Below, piece after piece: positions 8,667 through 17,354 of a stretch of 64,000 bases of DNA (within the stretch, counting starts at the first letter, position 1; every line of letters starts with the position of its first letter). A model generated the notes under the pieces. It saw only the letters and a list, made by a program, of their open reading frames with translations, was not told where the DNA came from and searched no databases. The translations under genes were made by a program, and so were the position numbers. The stretch is taken from NCBI GenBank assembly GCA_028869255.1, contig CP110972.1, positions 3,229,001-3,293,000 of the forward strand, in the 5' to 3' direction. The stretch comes from Pseudomonas poae (lineage in GTDB: Bacteria > Pseudomonadota > Gammaproteobacteria > Pseudomonadales > Pseudomonadaceae).

Positions 8667-9990
8667 TTAAGTACGTGTGGCGCCACGGGCGCTGGCGGCG
8701 AATTGGTCGTGCGGCAGCACATGCTTGCGCTTCCAGGACACGGTAGACCACGAAGGTCAGCACCAGCCCGAACACCATCACCCCGGACAGGAAGTACAAG
8801 CCCGAGGCCAGGTTGCCGGTGTACTCCTTGAGCGCGCCGATCACGAACGGGCCGATATAGCCACCGAGGTTGCCCACCGAGTTGATCAGCGCAATGCCCG
8901 CCGCCGCACTGGCGCCGGCAAAAAACCGCCCCGGCAAGGTCCAGAACACTGCGGTGCAGGAAAACATCGCGAACGCCGCCAGGCACAACGCGGCCATTTG
9001 CAGCACCGGCACACTCAGCCAGGCGCTGAAGAACAGGCCGATGGCGCCCAGCACATAGAGCACGGCGAGGTGGCCGTAGCGGTCGTTCAATCGGTCGGAG
9101 CTGCGCGGGATGATCAGCAGGCCGATGATCCCGAAGAAGTAGGGCACTGCGGAGATGAAGCCGGTGATCAGGTCGGTGCCGCCGAACTGTTTGATCAAGG
9201 TCGGCAGCCACAGGCCCAGGCCGTAGATGCTCAGGGTCACCGGCAGGTAAAACAGTGCCAGCAGCAACACGCGCTTGTCTTTGAGGGCATGCAGCGGGTT
9301 GCCGTGACGGGTCTGGCCGTAGGCTTGCAGGTCCTTGGCCAGCTCGCCGGTGAGCCAGGCTTTTTCATCCTCGCTCATCCATTTGACGTGCTTGGGGCCG
9401 TCCGGCAGGTAGCGCAGCACCGGCCAGGTCAGCAGGATCGCCGGAGTGCCGATCACGATGAACAGCCATTGCCAGCCGTGCAGGCCCAGTATGCCGTCCA
9501 TGCCCAGGAGGCCGCCGGAGACCGGGCCGGTGATCATCATTGCAATCGGTTGAGACAGGATAAACAGCCCGAGAATCTTGCCGCGATGGCGCACCGGGAA
9601 CCACTGGGTGATGTAGTAGAGCACGCCCGGAAAGAACCCCGCCTCCGCCGCGCCGAGCAAAAAGCGCATCACATAGAAGCTGTGGGGCCCCTGCACGAAG
9701 GCCATGCCGATGGTGATGGCGCCCCAGGTGATCATGATCCGCGCAAACCAGCGCCGGGCGCCGAAGCGGTCGAGCATCAGGTTGCTGGGGATCTCGAACA
9801 GGAAATAGCCAATGAAGAACAACCCCGCGCCCAAGCCATAGGCTGCGTCGCCGATGCCGACGTCGGCGCCCATGTGCAATTTGGCGAAGCCCACGGCAGA
9901 GCGGTCCACGTAGGCGATCAGGTACAGCAGGATCAGGAAGGGAATCAGTTTCAGCGTGATGCGCCGAATAAGCCGCAGTTCCTGGCTCAT
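8667..9990 (-). CDS. MFS transporter, anion:cation symporter type (frameshifted near 3' end)
   Basis: This major-facilitator protein of about 440 residues and 12 membrane segments resembles the ACS family of sugar-acid/H+ symporters (YVDRSAVGFAKLHM, LGAAEAGFFPGVLYYITQWFP, GWQWLFIVIG). The start at 9990 follows CGGAG; a frame extending to 10062 looks spurious. Near 8728-8730 one extra base shifts the frame after VVYRVLE, and the frame as given runs past the normal end into araD1. Removing one base restores a typical basic tail ending in ATRT with a stop at 8667-8669, just before the araD1 ribosome-binding site. The substrate may be arabonate or a related aldonate; this is inference. Confidence 0.85.
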
Positions 9991-10006
9991 GGGGGTCGAT
10001 CTCCGA

Positions 10007-10014
10007 TTGTTGTT
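10007..10014 (-). promoter_or_regulatory. Crc/Hfq-type A-rich motif before the MFS gene
   Basis: AACAACAA on the minus strand sits 1 base 5' of the CGGAG ribosome-binding site of the MFS gene. As the first gene of the minus-strand operon, it would expose the leader to Crc/Hfq control. Confidence 0.55.
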
Positions 10015-10084
10015 TTTATAGAAGCTCGGGGGACGCCTCTCGCGAAAATCCGCCAGGGTCATACCTCAGTTAAGATGGACTATA

Positions 10085-10095
10085 TAGTAGGACTA
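10085..10095. promoter_or_regulatory. Putative GntR-type operator TAGT-AGG-ACTA
   Basis: ATAGT-AGG-ACTAT is a 5+5 inverted repeat in the divergent region between the MFS-led operon and the dehydratase gene. It matches the site at 262-272 apart from the spacer, consistent with a shared FadR-type GntR regulator. Confidence 0.55.
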
Positions 10096-10158
10096 TTTGC
10101 AAAACAACTCTTCCAAAGCTGCGATTTTGCGCTTATGTTTAAGCACGCATAGAACATA

Positions 10159-10169
10159 TAGTCATACAA
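10159..10169. promoter_or_regulatory. Second, weaker GntR-type operator TAGT-CAT-ACAA
   Basis: This site fits tnGTnnnACnA and lies 14 bases before the dehydratase start codon. It could provide a roadblock or cooperative site with 10085-10095. It is a weaker palindrome. Confidence 0.35.
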
Positions 10170-10183
10170 TAAGAGAATCGATC

Positions 10184-11920
10184 ATGCCTGACAAAAAGCC
10201 CGGCCTACGCTCCGCCCAGTGGTTTGGTACCGCCGACAAAAACGGCTTCATGTACCGCAGCTGGATGAAGAACCAGGGCATTGCCGACCATCAGTTCCAT
10301 GGCAAGCCGATCATCGGTATCTGCAACACCTGGTCGGAACTGACCCCGTGCAACGCGCATTTCCGCCAGATCGCCGAGCACGTCAAACGCGGCGTGATCG
10401 AGGCCGGTGGCTTCCCGGTGGAGTTCCCGGTGTTCTCCAACGGCGAATCCAACCTGCGCCCGACCGCCATGCTCACCCGCAACCTGGCGAGCATGGATGT
10501 AGAGGAAGCCATTCGCGGCAACCCCATCGACGGCGTGGTGCTGCTGACCGGTTGCGACAAGACCACCCCGGCGCTGCTGATGGGCGCGGCCAGTTGCGAC
10601 GTGCCGGCCATCGTGGTCACCGGCGGGCCGATGCTCAACGGCAAGCACAAAGGCCAGGACATCGGCTCGGGCACGGTGGTGTGGCAGCTCAGCGAACAGG
10701 TCAAGGCCGGCACGATTACCCTGGATGATTTCCTCGCGGCCGAGGGCGGCATGTCGCGCTCGGCGGGCACCTGCAACACCATGGGCACGGCGTCGACCAT
10801 GGCCTGCATGGCCGAGGCGCTGGGCACGTCCCTGCCCCACAACGCGGCGATCCCGGCGGTGGATGCGCGGCGGTATGTGCTGGCGCATATGTCCGGCATG
10901 CGCGCCGTGGAGATGGTGCGCGAGGACTTGAAGCTGTCGAAGATCCTGACCAAAGAGGCGTTTGAAAACGCGATCCGCGTAAACGCGGCCATCGGCGGCT
11001 CGACCAATGCGGTGATTCACTTGAAGGCTATCGCCGGGCGCATCGGCGTCGAGTTGGATCTGGATGACTGGACCCGTATGGGCCGTGGCATGCCGACCAT
11101 CGTCGACCTGCAGCCGTCGGGGCGCTTCCTGATGGAAGAGTTCTACTATGCCGGTGGCCTGCCCGCCGTGTTGCGCCGCCTCGGTGAAGCCAACCTGATC
11201 CCGCACCCGAACGCCCTGACCGTCAACGGCAAGACGTTGGGCGAGAACACCAAGGACTCGCCGATCTACGGCCAGGACGAAGTGATCCGCACCCTCGACA
11301 ACCCGATCCGCGCCGACGGCGGCATCTGCGTGCTGCGCGGCAATTTGGCGCCATTGGGCGCGGTGCTCAAGCCGTCGGCGGCCAGCCCCGAACTGATGCA
11401 GCACCGGGGCCGCGCCGTGGTGTTCGAAAACTTCGACATGTACAAGGCGCGTATCAATGACCCCGAGCTGGAGGTGGACGCCAACTCGATCCTGGTCATG
11501 AAAAACTGCGGGCCCAAGGGTTACCCGGGCATGGCCGAAGTCGGCAATATGGGCCTGCCGGCCAAGCTGCTGGCCCAGGGCGTGACGGATATGGTGCGTA
11601 TTTCCGATGCGCGCATGAGCGGCACCGCCTACGGCACCGTGGTGCTGCACGTGGCACCGGAAGCCGCAGCCGGTGGCCCGCTGGCCACGGTAAAGGAAGG
11701 TGACTGGATCGAACTCGACTGCGCCAACGGCCGCCTGCACCTGGACATCCCCGACGCAGAGCTGGCGGCGCGCATGGCCGACCTGAAACCGCCGCAGAAT
11801 CTGATCGTCGGCGGCTATCGCCAACTGTATATCGACCATGTGCTGCAGGCCGACCAGGGCTGCGATTTTGACTTCCTGGTGGGTTGCCGAGGGGCGGAAG
11901 TCCCCCGGCATTCCCACTAA
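10184..11920 (+). CDS. IlvD/Edd-family aldonate dehydratase (L-arabonate dehydratase)
   Basis: This 578-residue IlvD/Edd dehydratase resembles the pentonate dehydratases, which use an Fe-S cluster to convert L-arabonate to 2-keto-3-deoxy-L-arabonate. Cysteine motifs are visible: ICNTWSELTPCN, LTGCDKTTPALLMGAASCD and AGTCNTMGTASTM. Other conserved blocks are RVNAAIGGSTNAVIHL, KNCGPKGYPGMAEVGNMG and ISDARMSGTAYGTVVLH. I chose the ATG at 10184 (MPDKKPGLRSAQWFG), which matches the family N terminus; an upstream in-frame start at 10097 overlaps the operator region. It is divergent from the rest of the pathway and followed by its probable regulator. Confidence 0.92.
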   Translation: MPDKKPGLRSAQWFGTADKNGFMYRSWMKNQGIADHQFHGKPIIGICNTWSELTPCNAHFRQIAEHVKRGVIEAGGFPVEFPVFSNGESNLRPTAMLTRNLASMDVEEAIRGNPIDGVVLLTGCDKTTPALLMGAASCDVPAIVVTGGPMLNGKHKGQDIGSGTVVWQLSEQVKAGTITLDDFLAAEGGMSRSAGTCNTMGTASTMACMAEALGTSLPHNAAIPAVDARRYVLAHMSGMRAVEMVREDLKLSKILTKEAFENAIRVNAAIGGSTNAVIHLKAIAGRIGVELDLDDWTRMGRGMPTIVDLQPSGRFLMEEFYYAGGLPAVLRRLGEANLIPHPNALTVNGKTLGENTKDSPIYGQDEVIRTLDNPIRADGGICVLRGNLAPLGAVLKPSAASPELMQHRGRAVVFENFDMYKARINDPELEVDANSILVMKNCGPKGYPGMAEVGNMGLPAKLLAQGVTDMVRISDARMSGTAYGTVVLHVAPEAAAGGPLATVKEGDWIELDCANGRLHLDIPDAELAARMADLKPPQNLIVGGYRQLYIDHVLQADQGCDFDFLVGCRGAEVPRHSH

Positions 11921-11968
11921 TTGGGATGCTATGATGCCGCGAATTTAAGTCAGAGCATCCCCGCCGTT

Positions 11969-12691
11969 ATGGATCACCAGCCGCCCAAACCGCGCAAGAG
12001 CATGCATGCCCAGATCGTTCAGGACTTGGGCATGCACATCGTTTCCGGCCGCTTCAAGCCCGAAGAACGCCTGCCCATGGAGGCCACGCTCTGCGAGGAG
12101 TACAAGGTCAGCCGCTCGGTGCTGCGCGAGGCGACCCGGGTGCTCAGCGCCAAGGGCCTGGTGTATTCCAAGCCACGGGTGGGCGCGGTGGTGCGGCCAC
12201 GCTTGAAATGGCATTTGCTCGACCCGGATGTGCTGTCCTGGTTGATGCAGTCCACGCCCCACAGTGAGTTTTTCAACACCCTGGCCGGTGTGCGGCGGAT
12301 TCTTGAACCGGAAATCGCCGCCATGGCCGCGACCACCGCCACCGATGAAGACATCGCCACCATCGAACAAGCCTACCTGGGCATGGAAACCGCGCAAACC
12401 CACGAACAGCTGCTGCAAGCCGACCTGGACTTCCACCGCGCCATCGCCGATGCCACCCGCAACGACCTGCTGGCCTATATGTGCAACATGCTTTCATTGC
12501 CGTTGCGCGAGTCGATCAACATCACCAACCGCCGCCCGGATATCCAGGGCCTGAGCCTGCCCCGGCACAAGGCGATCCTTACCGCGATCCAGAACCGCGA
12601 CGCGCTTGGGGCGCGGCATGCGTCGCTGGTGCAGTTGGATGACACGCGGGTAGCGCTGGATACGGTGATGAATGTGCTCACGCCGCTCTGA
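11969..12691 (+). CDS. GntR-family (FadR/FCD) transcriptional regulator of the sugar operon
   Basis: This 240-residue regulator has an N-terminal winged helix (LPMEATLCEEYKVSRSVLREATRVLSAKGLV at about residues 30-60) and a C-terminal all-helical FCD ligand-binding domain with metal-type histidines (DLDFHRAIADAT and SLPRHKAIL). The ATG at 11969 gives the usual start; an upstream in-frame start lies next to the dehydratase stop. Co-directional with the dehydratase gene, it probably represses the cluster until a pathway intermediate binds. TAGTnnnACnA sites at 262, 10085 and 10159 are its likely targets. Confidence 0.9.
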   Translation: MDHQPPKPRKSMHAQIVQDLGMHIVSGRFKPEERLPMEATLCEEYKVSRSVLREATRVLSAKGLVYSKPRVGAVVRPRLKWHLLDPDVLSWLMQSTPHSEFFNTLAGVRRILEPEIAAMAATTATDEDIATIEQAYLGMETAQTHEQLLQADLDFHRAIADATRNDLLAYMCNMLSLPLRESINITNRRPDIQGLSLPRHKAILTAIQNRDALGARHASLVQLDDTRVALDTVMNVLTPL

Positions 12692-12737
12692 AGCGGGAGC
12701 TGGCAACCGGGCTTTATCGGGTGTAACTCGATCCAAA

Positions 12738-12827
12738 TGTGGGAGCGGGCTTGCTCGCGAATGCGGTGGATCAGTCACTGAATCTGTTGACTGACATACC
12801 GCATTCGCGAGCAAGCCCGCTCCCACA
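12738..12827. repeat. REP/REPIN palindrome (GTGGGAGCGGGCTTGC type)
   Basis: Inverted REP units (TGTGGGAGCGGGCTTGCTCG and its complement) enclose a spacer with a GAATGCGGT/ACCGCATTC extension. It lies between the convergent GntR and TonB-receptor genes. Confidence 0.9.
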
Positions 12828-12864
12828 AGGGTTATGCGGTGTGCCCGCACATCCTGCTCTTTGT

Positions 12865-15000
12865 TTACAGGGTGTAGGCGATTCCCACCTGCACCGTGCG
12901 CGGCGCGCCTGGGTAGGCGTAGATGTTGCCGAACGCACCTTCTTCATACTCGCGGTTGAACAGGTTCTTCACATCCAGGTTCAGCCGCACCTTGTCGTTG
13001 ACCTTGTAGTAGCTGAGCAGGTCGACCACGGTGTAGGCGTCCATCGAGAACGCCGTGTTGGCGGTCTGGCCAGCGCGCTGGTCGACGTACTTGCCGCCGG
13101 CGCCCAGGCCCAGGCCCTTGAGGGCGCCGTCCTGGAACTCGTACACGTTGAGCAGGCTGAAGCTGTTGCGCGGGATGTTCAGCAGGCGGGTGCAGGAGCG
13201 GATCGTGTTGTCCTTGGTCACTTCGGCATCCACATAGGCATAACCGCCGATCACGCGCCATTCAGGGGTGAGGTTGCCCGCTACGTTCAGGTCAAAACCA
13301 CGGCTGCGGACTTGGCCAGCCGCAACGCTGAACGCTGAGTCCACTGGGTCGGTGGTGAGGACGTTTTTCTTCTCGATCTGATAGATCGCTGCGTCCACGC
13401 TCAGTTGGCGATCCAGCGCTTCCCACTTCACACCCATCTCGTAGGACTTGCCTTTTTCCGGCTCAAACCCACCGCCCTGACGGCTGGCGCCGGTGTTGGG
13501 CTTGAACGAGCGTGCGGCGTCGGCATACACCGCCACAGTGTCGGTGAGGTCGTAGATCACGCCCACGCGTGGGGTGACCGCATTGTCCGCTGCTTGCCAG
13601 TTCTTGGTACCCGGCACGTAGGATTCGTATTCATGTTCAAAGCGTTCGAAGCGCGCACCGGCCAACACTTTCAAACGCTCGGTCAACGCCACTTGGTCCT
13701 GGACAAAGGCCGCGTAGGTCTTGAGGTTTTCCTTGTCGTGGGTCGGTGTGCGCGTCAGCGGTGGGCGCGTCTGGCCGTAGACCGGGTTGAAGATATCGAT
13801 CGGGTAAGTGCCTACTGCGGCGCTGGAGCGCTGGATGATCGACTTGTAGTCGTAGTCTTCGTACTCGATACCGGTCAGCAGAGTGTGATCGAAGCCGCCG
13901 GTAGAGAAATGCCCGGTCAGGTTGAGCTGGTAGTCCTTGTCGGTCCACTCCAGCTTGCGGTAGTTGAAATTGCGTTGCAGCGTGCGGCCGTCGGCGCCCA
14001 GGCTGGTCGTGCCGTTGGCCTCGATGGCGTTGCCCGCCAGGGTGCCATCCAGCCACTGGAACCCACCGCCCAATGTCCAGTTGTCGTTGAGCAGATGCTC
14101 GAAACGCAATTGCGCCATATTGTTGTCGTTGTGCAGCTTGCCCACGTCCTTGTCACCCCAGAAGGTGTCGCGCGAAGGCGTGCCACGCTGGTTGGGGAAG
14201 CGCGTGAGGCCGCGATCCAGCGGGTGGTTGTTGCGCATGAAGTCGCCTTCGAAGATCACCTTGGTGTCATCGCTGGCCTGCCAGGTGATCACCGGGGTCA
14301 CGCCGTAGCGCTCGGTCTCGACATGGTCACGGAAGGTGTCGCCGCCCTCGCCCACTACGTTCAGGCGATAGGCCAGGCGACCTTGCTCGTCCAGTGGGCC
14401 GGAGGCGTCGAGGGTGGCGCGCTGCATGCCCTGGTCATTCAGCTGACTGCCGAGGGTTACGGTCGGCTCGGCCAGCGGTTGCTTGGAGACCACGTTGAAC
14501 GTGCCGCCGGGGTCGCCACGGCCGTAGAGCATGGTGGCCGGCCCGCGCAGCACTTCGAGGCGCTCGATGGTGTTGGCGTCCGGCATGTTCGGGTAGCCAC
14601 GGTTGATCGGGAAACCGTTGCGGTAGAACTCGCCGGTGGTAAAGCCACGCACGGTGAAGGTGGTGAGCCCCTGCCCGCCAAAGTTGTTGGCCCGGCCCAC
14701 GCCGCCGGCGTAGTCCAACGCATCCTGCAAGCGCGTGGCGCCGATGTCTTCAACCACCGCCTTGGACACTACGCTGATCGATTGCGGCGTTTCATGAATG
14801 GAGGTGTCAGTTCGCGTCGCACTGGCCGAACGTGTGGCGTGGTATCCCTGCAACGGCCCCTGGGCCGTTTCATAGTCGGCTGCGCCGGTGATGCTGGTGG
14901 CTTGCAGCTCGATAGCGGTTTTTTCAACCGGTTCGACCTCGGCCCAACTGAAAGGGGAAAACGCCTGAAGCACACAAATGGAAACCAGGGTACGACGCAT
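12865..15000 (-). CDS. TonB-dependent siderophore receptor (ferrichrome-type)
   Basis: This outer-membrane receptor of about 711 residues has a signal peptide ending near PFSWAEVEP, a plug domain and a 22-strand-type barrel. Plug motifs are TPQSISVVSK, RGFTTGEFYRNGFP, IERLEVLRGPATMLYGRGDPGGTFNVVSK. The C-terminal barrel carries DVKNLFNREYEEG and ends in a beta-strand (VGIAYTL). The pattern is closest to FhuA/FcuA-type hydroxamate receptors. The start is uncertain: the ATG at 15000 gives a clean signal peptide, and a frame extends to 15048; neither has a strong ribosome-binding site. A Fur box lies upstream. No anti-sigma/ECF pair is adjacent. Confidence 0.9.
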   Translation of the reverse strand: MRRTLVSICVLQAFSPFSWAEVEPVEKTAIELQATSITGAADYETAQGPLQGYHATRSASATRTDTSIHETPQSISVVSKAVVEDIGATRLQDALDYAGGVGRANNFGGQGLTTFTVRGFTTGEFYRNGFPINRGYPNMPDANTIERLEVLRGPATMLYGRGDPGGTFNVVSKQPLAEPTVTLGSQLNDQGMQRATLDASGPLDEQGRLAYRLNVVGEGGDTFRDHVETERYGVTPVITWQASDDTKVIFEGDFMRNNHPLDRGLTRFPNQRGTPSRDTFWGDKDVGKLHNDNNMAQLRFEHLLNDNWTLGGGFQWLDGTLAGNAIEANGTTSLGADGRTLQRNFNYRKLEWTDKDYQLNLTGHFSTGGFDHTLLTGIEYEDYDYKSIIQRSSAAVGTYPIDIFNPVYGQTRPPLTRTPTHDKENLKTYAAFVQDQVALTERLKVLAGARFERFEHEYESYVPGTKNWQAADNAVTPRVGVIYDLTDTVAVYADAARSFKPNTGASRQGGGFEPEKGKSYEMGVKWEALDRQLSVDAAIYQIEKKNVLTTDPVDSAFSVAAGQVRSRGFDLNVAGNLTPEWRVIGGYAYVDAEVTKDNTIRSCTRLLNIPRNSFSLLNVYEFQDGALKGLGLGAGGKYVDQRAGQTANTAFSMDAYTVVDLLSYYKVNDKVRLNLDVKNLFNREYEEGAFGNIYAYPGAPRTVQVGIAYTL

Positions 15001-15085
15001 AGAGGATGAGCCTAGTGAAAGAGCCAGATGGAGCGGCATATCTGCCAATTATTTTGCGGCGCATGTTATCCGAACACATCAACGA

Positions 15086-15104
15086 TTGATATGTATTCTC
15101 ATTC
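15086..15104 (-). promoter_or_regulatory. Putative Fur box
   Basis: On the minus strand GAATGAGAATACATATCAA resembles Pseudomonas Fur boxes (AATGAGAATnnTTATC pattern). It lies about 85 bases before the TonB-receptor start, predicting repression by Fe(II)-Fur. Confidence 0.6.
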
Positions 15105-15160
15105 ACTATTTTTCGAGTATCCATTTGGTAACAATCCCCTCACGGGGGAAATTGCAGACC

Positions 15161-15186
15161 AAAAAAAGCCACTCGATTGAGTGGCT
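15161..15186 (-). terminator. Rho-independent terminator of xenA
   Basis: On the minus strand an 8-bp stem (AGCCACTC/GAGTGGCT, 4-base loop) is followed by a run of seven T residues. It lies about 20 bases after the xenA stop codon. Confidence 0.85.
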
Positions 15187-15206
15187 CATGGACGGCGTGG
15201 CTCGCC

Positions 15207-16298
15207 TCAGCGATACCGCTCCAACCAATGCGCATACGGCGCAGGCAAGGTCCAGGACGACTTCTCAACGCCCAGTTCCTTGGCCGCAAAGTACGCCCAG
15301 TGCGGATCAGCCAAGTGCGCACGGCCGACCGATACCAGGTCCAGATGACCGGCCTGCAACGCGCCTTCCGCCAGTTGCGGGGTGCCAAAGCCCCAGGCCG
15401 AAGTTACCGGGATACCGGCTTCGCGGCGCACGCGCTCGGCGACCGGGCCCATAAAGGCCGGGCCCCACGGGATATTGGTGTCGGGGATGGTGAAACCGAC
15501 GCTGACGCTCAGCAGGTCCAGGCCACCGGCCTTGAAGCGGCGGGCCAGTTCGATGGACTCGGTGAGGGTCTGTTCGTCACGACCGTCGTACTCGATCACG
15601 CCGAAACGCGCGGTCAGCGGCAGGTTTTCCGGCCACACCTCACGCACCGCGGCCAGGGTTTCCAGAAGGAAACGGCTGCGGTTGTCGAAGCTGCCACCGT
15701 AGGCGTCGGTACGCTGGTTGGAATGCTCGGAGAAGAAGCTCTGGCCCAGGTAGCCGTGGGCGAAGTGCAACTCGATCCATTCAAAACCGGCGTCACGGGC
15801 ACGACGAGCGGCGTCGACGAAGTTCTGTTTGACCCGGTGGATATCGTCCAGGGTCATTGCATGCGGCACCTGAGGCAGGTTCGCGCCGAACGCAATGGCC
15901 GACGGCGCGATGGTTTCCCAGCTGCGCGCATCGGATGCGGCTATGTGGTCATCGCCTTCCCATGGGCGATTGGCGCTGGCTTTGCGGCCGGCATGCGCAA
16001 TCTGAATGCCCGGCACCGAGCCCGCTGCCTTGATGGCCTTGACCATCGGTACGAATGCCTCGGCGTGGGCGTCACTCCAGATACCGGCACAGCCCGGAGT
16101 GATGCGGCCTTCGGGGGCGACGGCAGTGGCTTCGACCACCACCAGGCCGGCGCCGCCACGGGCCATGCTGGCCAGGTGCACTTGGTGCCAGTCATTGACG
16201 ATGCCGTCATCGGCCATGTACTGACACATCGGCGGAATGGCGATGCGATTGCGCAGGGTGACGTCTTTGAGTTTGAAGGGTTCGAACAAGGCTGCCAT
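15207..16298 (-). CDS. xenA: Xenobiotic reductase A, Old Yellow Enzyme family
   Basis: This 363-residue FMN-dependent NAD(P)H:flavin oxidoreductase has the same length as P. putida XenA. Key residues are in place: Cys25 and Tyr27 (PPMCQY, the redox-tuning cysteine of the thermophilic-like OYE class), the QIAHAGRKAS segment, the substrate-binding ELHFAHGYLGQSFFS with His pair, and SVGRAHLADP in the phosphate-binding region. It reduces activated alkenes such as enones and nitrate esters. The start at 16298 lies after GGAGT; longer frames cover the regulatory region. It is divergent from an ArsR regulator, with a perfect palindrome between them. Confidence 0.94.
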   Translation of the reverse strand: MAALFEPFKLKDVTLRNRIAIPPMCQYMADDGIVNDWHQVHLASMARGGAGLVVVEATAVAPEGRITPGCAGIWSDAHAEAFVPMVKAIKAAGSVPGIQIAHAGRKASANRPWEGDDHIAASDARSWETIAPSAIAFGANLPQVPHAMTLDDIHRVKQNFVDAARRARDAGFEWIELHFAHGYLGQSFFSEHSNQRTDAYGGSFDNRSRFLLETLAAVREVWPENLPLTARFGVIEYDGRDEQTLTESIELARRFKAGGLDLLSVSVGFTIPDTNIPWGPAFMGPVAERVRREAGIPVTSAWGFGTPQLAEGALQAGHLDLVSVGRAHLADPHWAYFAAKELGVEKSSWTLPAPYAHWLERYR

Positions 16299-16328
16299 CG
16301 GGGACTCCAGGAGCAAGTGAGTGATTCG

Positions 16329-16352
16329 ATAGTTCGATGGTAATCGAACTAT
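16329..16352. promoter_or_regulatory. Perfect 10-bp inverted-repeat operator between xenA and arsR-type gene
   Basis: The arms ATAGTTCGAT and ATCGAACTAT are exact reverse complements around a 4-base spacer. They sit centrally in the 78-base divergent region. This is the expected architecture for a dimeric ArsR-family repressor controlling both xenA and itself. Confidence 0.7.
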
Positions 16353-16376
16353 GGTGCTCAACGATACCCCCCTGTT

Positions 16377-16688
16377 ATGATTCGCCGCATGCGAGCCTTC
16401 AAACACCCCACCCTTCAAGACCTGACCCTCGAGCGTCTGCTGTACGCCTTGAGTGATCCGGTGCGCCTGGAAATCGTGCGCTGCCTGGCCACTGTGCCCG
16501 AGGCCACTTGCGGCGAACTGGACGGTGGGCGACCCAAGTCCAGCATGTCCCACCACTTTCGCGTATTGCGCGACGCCGGCCTGGTGCAAACCCGCAGCGT
16601 GGGTACAACCCACATGAACTCGCTGCGCGCCGAGGTGCTTGAAAGCCGCTTTCCGGGCCTGCTTGAGTGCATTCTGGCCCAGCGGTAA
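16377..16688 (+). CDS. ArsR-family transcriptional regulator (probable xenA repressor)
   Basis: This 103-residue winged-helix protein has LYALSDPVRLEIVRCLA (helices 1-2), and KSSMSHHFRVLRDAGLVQTRSVG as recognition helix and wing. The classical metal-binding ELCVC motif is absent, and the only cysteines are near residues 37 and 45. It may therefore sense an electrophile or redox state rather than a metal. The ATG at 16389 is an alternative start. It is divergent from xenA and most likely binds the palindrome at 16329-16352. Confidence 0.88.
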   Translation: MIRRMRAFKHPTLQDLTLERLLYALSDPVRLEIVRCLATVPEATCGELDGGRPKSSMSHHFRVLRDAGLVQTRSVGTTHMNSLRAEVLESRFPGLLECILAQR

Positions 16689-16694
16689 ACCGCA

Positions 16695-17153
16695 TCAGTC
16701 CAGCAGCGCGATCAGCCGCGGCTCTATCGACGTATCCCCCAGCTCCAGCACCGCCACGGTTACCGGCAACTTGAAGCGCCGCCGCCCTGCACTGCCGGGG
16801 TTCACATACAGCGTTGCGCCGCGCCATTCGATCAGCGGCTTGTGCGAATGGCCGGTGATCACCAGGCGCGTGTACGAATCGAGCAAGGCCGGGACGTCGG
16901 CGATGTCATGCACCACCAATGTCTGCCAGCCCTTTAAATCGATGCTCAGATGGTCGGGCACCCGCGCCGCCCACGCTGCATCCTGATCATTATTGCCGCG
17001 CACGGCATACAGGGGCGCGATCTGCGCCAATTGCTCAAGAATCTCGGGGCTGCCGATATCGCCGGCATGGATAAGCTGTTCGCAGCCCTGCAAGGCTACT
17101 ACGGCTTCAGGGCGCAACAGGCCGTGGGTATCGGAAATCACGCCGATTTTCAT
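16695..17153 (-). CDS. YfcE-family metallophosphoesterase
   Basis: This 152-residue calcineurin-like phosphodiesterase of the small YfcE/MJ0936 type carries the full dinuclear-metal motif set: ISDTHG (residues 6-11), HAGDIG, RGNND, and the C-terminal ITGHSHKP. It hydrolyses phosphodiesters; the physiological substrate is unknown. It is convergent with the ArsR gene, 6 bases from its stop codon. Confidence 0.9.
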   Translation of the reverse strand: MKIGVISDTHGLLRPEAVVALQGCEQLIHAGDIGSPEILEQLAQIAPLYAVRGNNDQDAAWAARVPDHLSIDLKGWQTLVVHDIADVPALLDSYTRLVITGHSHKPLIEWRGATLYVNPGSAGRRRFKLPVTVAVLELGDTSIEPRLIALLD

Positions 17154-17174
17154 GCTTGCTCCGGGGCGTCGGGT

Positions 17175-17354
17175 TCAGGCTGGCGGCTCACTGCGAGCCT
17201 GCGCAGCCCGCTCAAAAGTCAGTGCACCAATCCGCCCTTGCAGCCGATCGACAAACTGCTGGGCCTCCAACCGAGTGGCGAACATCAAGCTAAGTTCACC
17301 CAGGTGTAACAGACAGTCTTTGGGTGAATCAACGTCTTCAAGCTCGATCCTCAT
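17175..17354 (-). CDS. Conserved-looking small protein, 59 aa
   Basis: A 59-codon frame starts at 17354 (MRIELEDVDSPKDCL...) behind a near-perfect AAGGAGG ribosome-binding site 6 bases away. The start codon overlaps the end of the diguanylate cyclase gene by 17 bases, suggesting translational coupling. The protein is acidic at the start and basic near the end, with no signal peptide or membrane segment. I do not recognise a domain. The strong ribosome-binding site and fit between flanking genes are the main evidence. Confidence 0.6.
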   Translation of the reverse strand: MRIELEDVDSPKDCLLHLGELSLMFATRLEAQQFVDRLQGRIGALTFERAAQARSEPPA

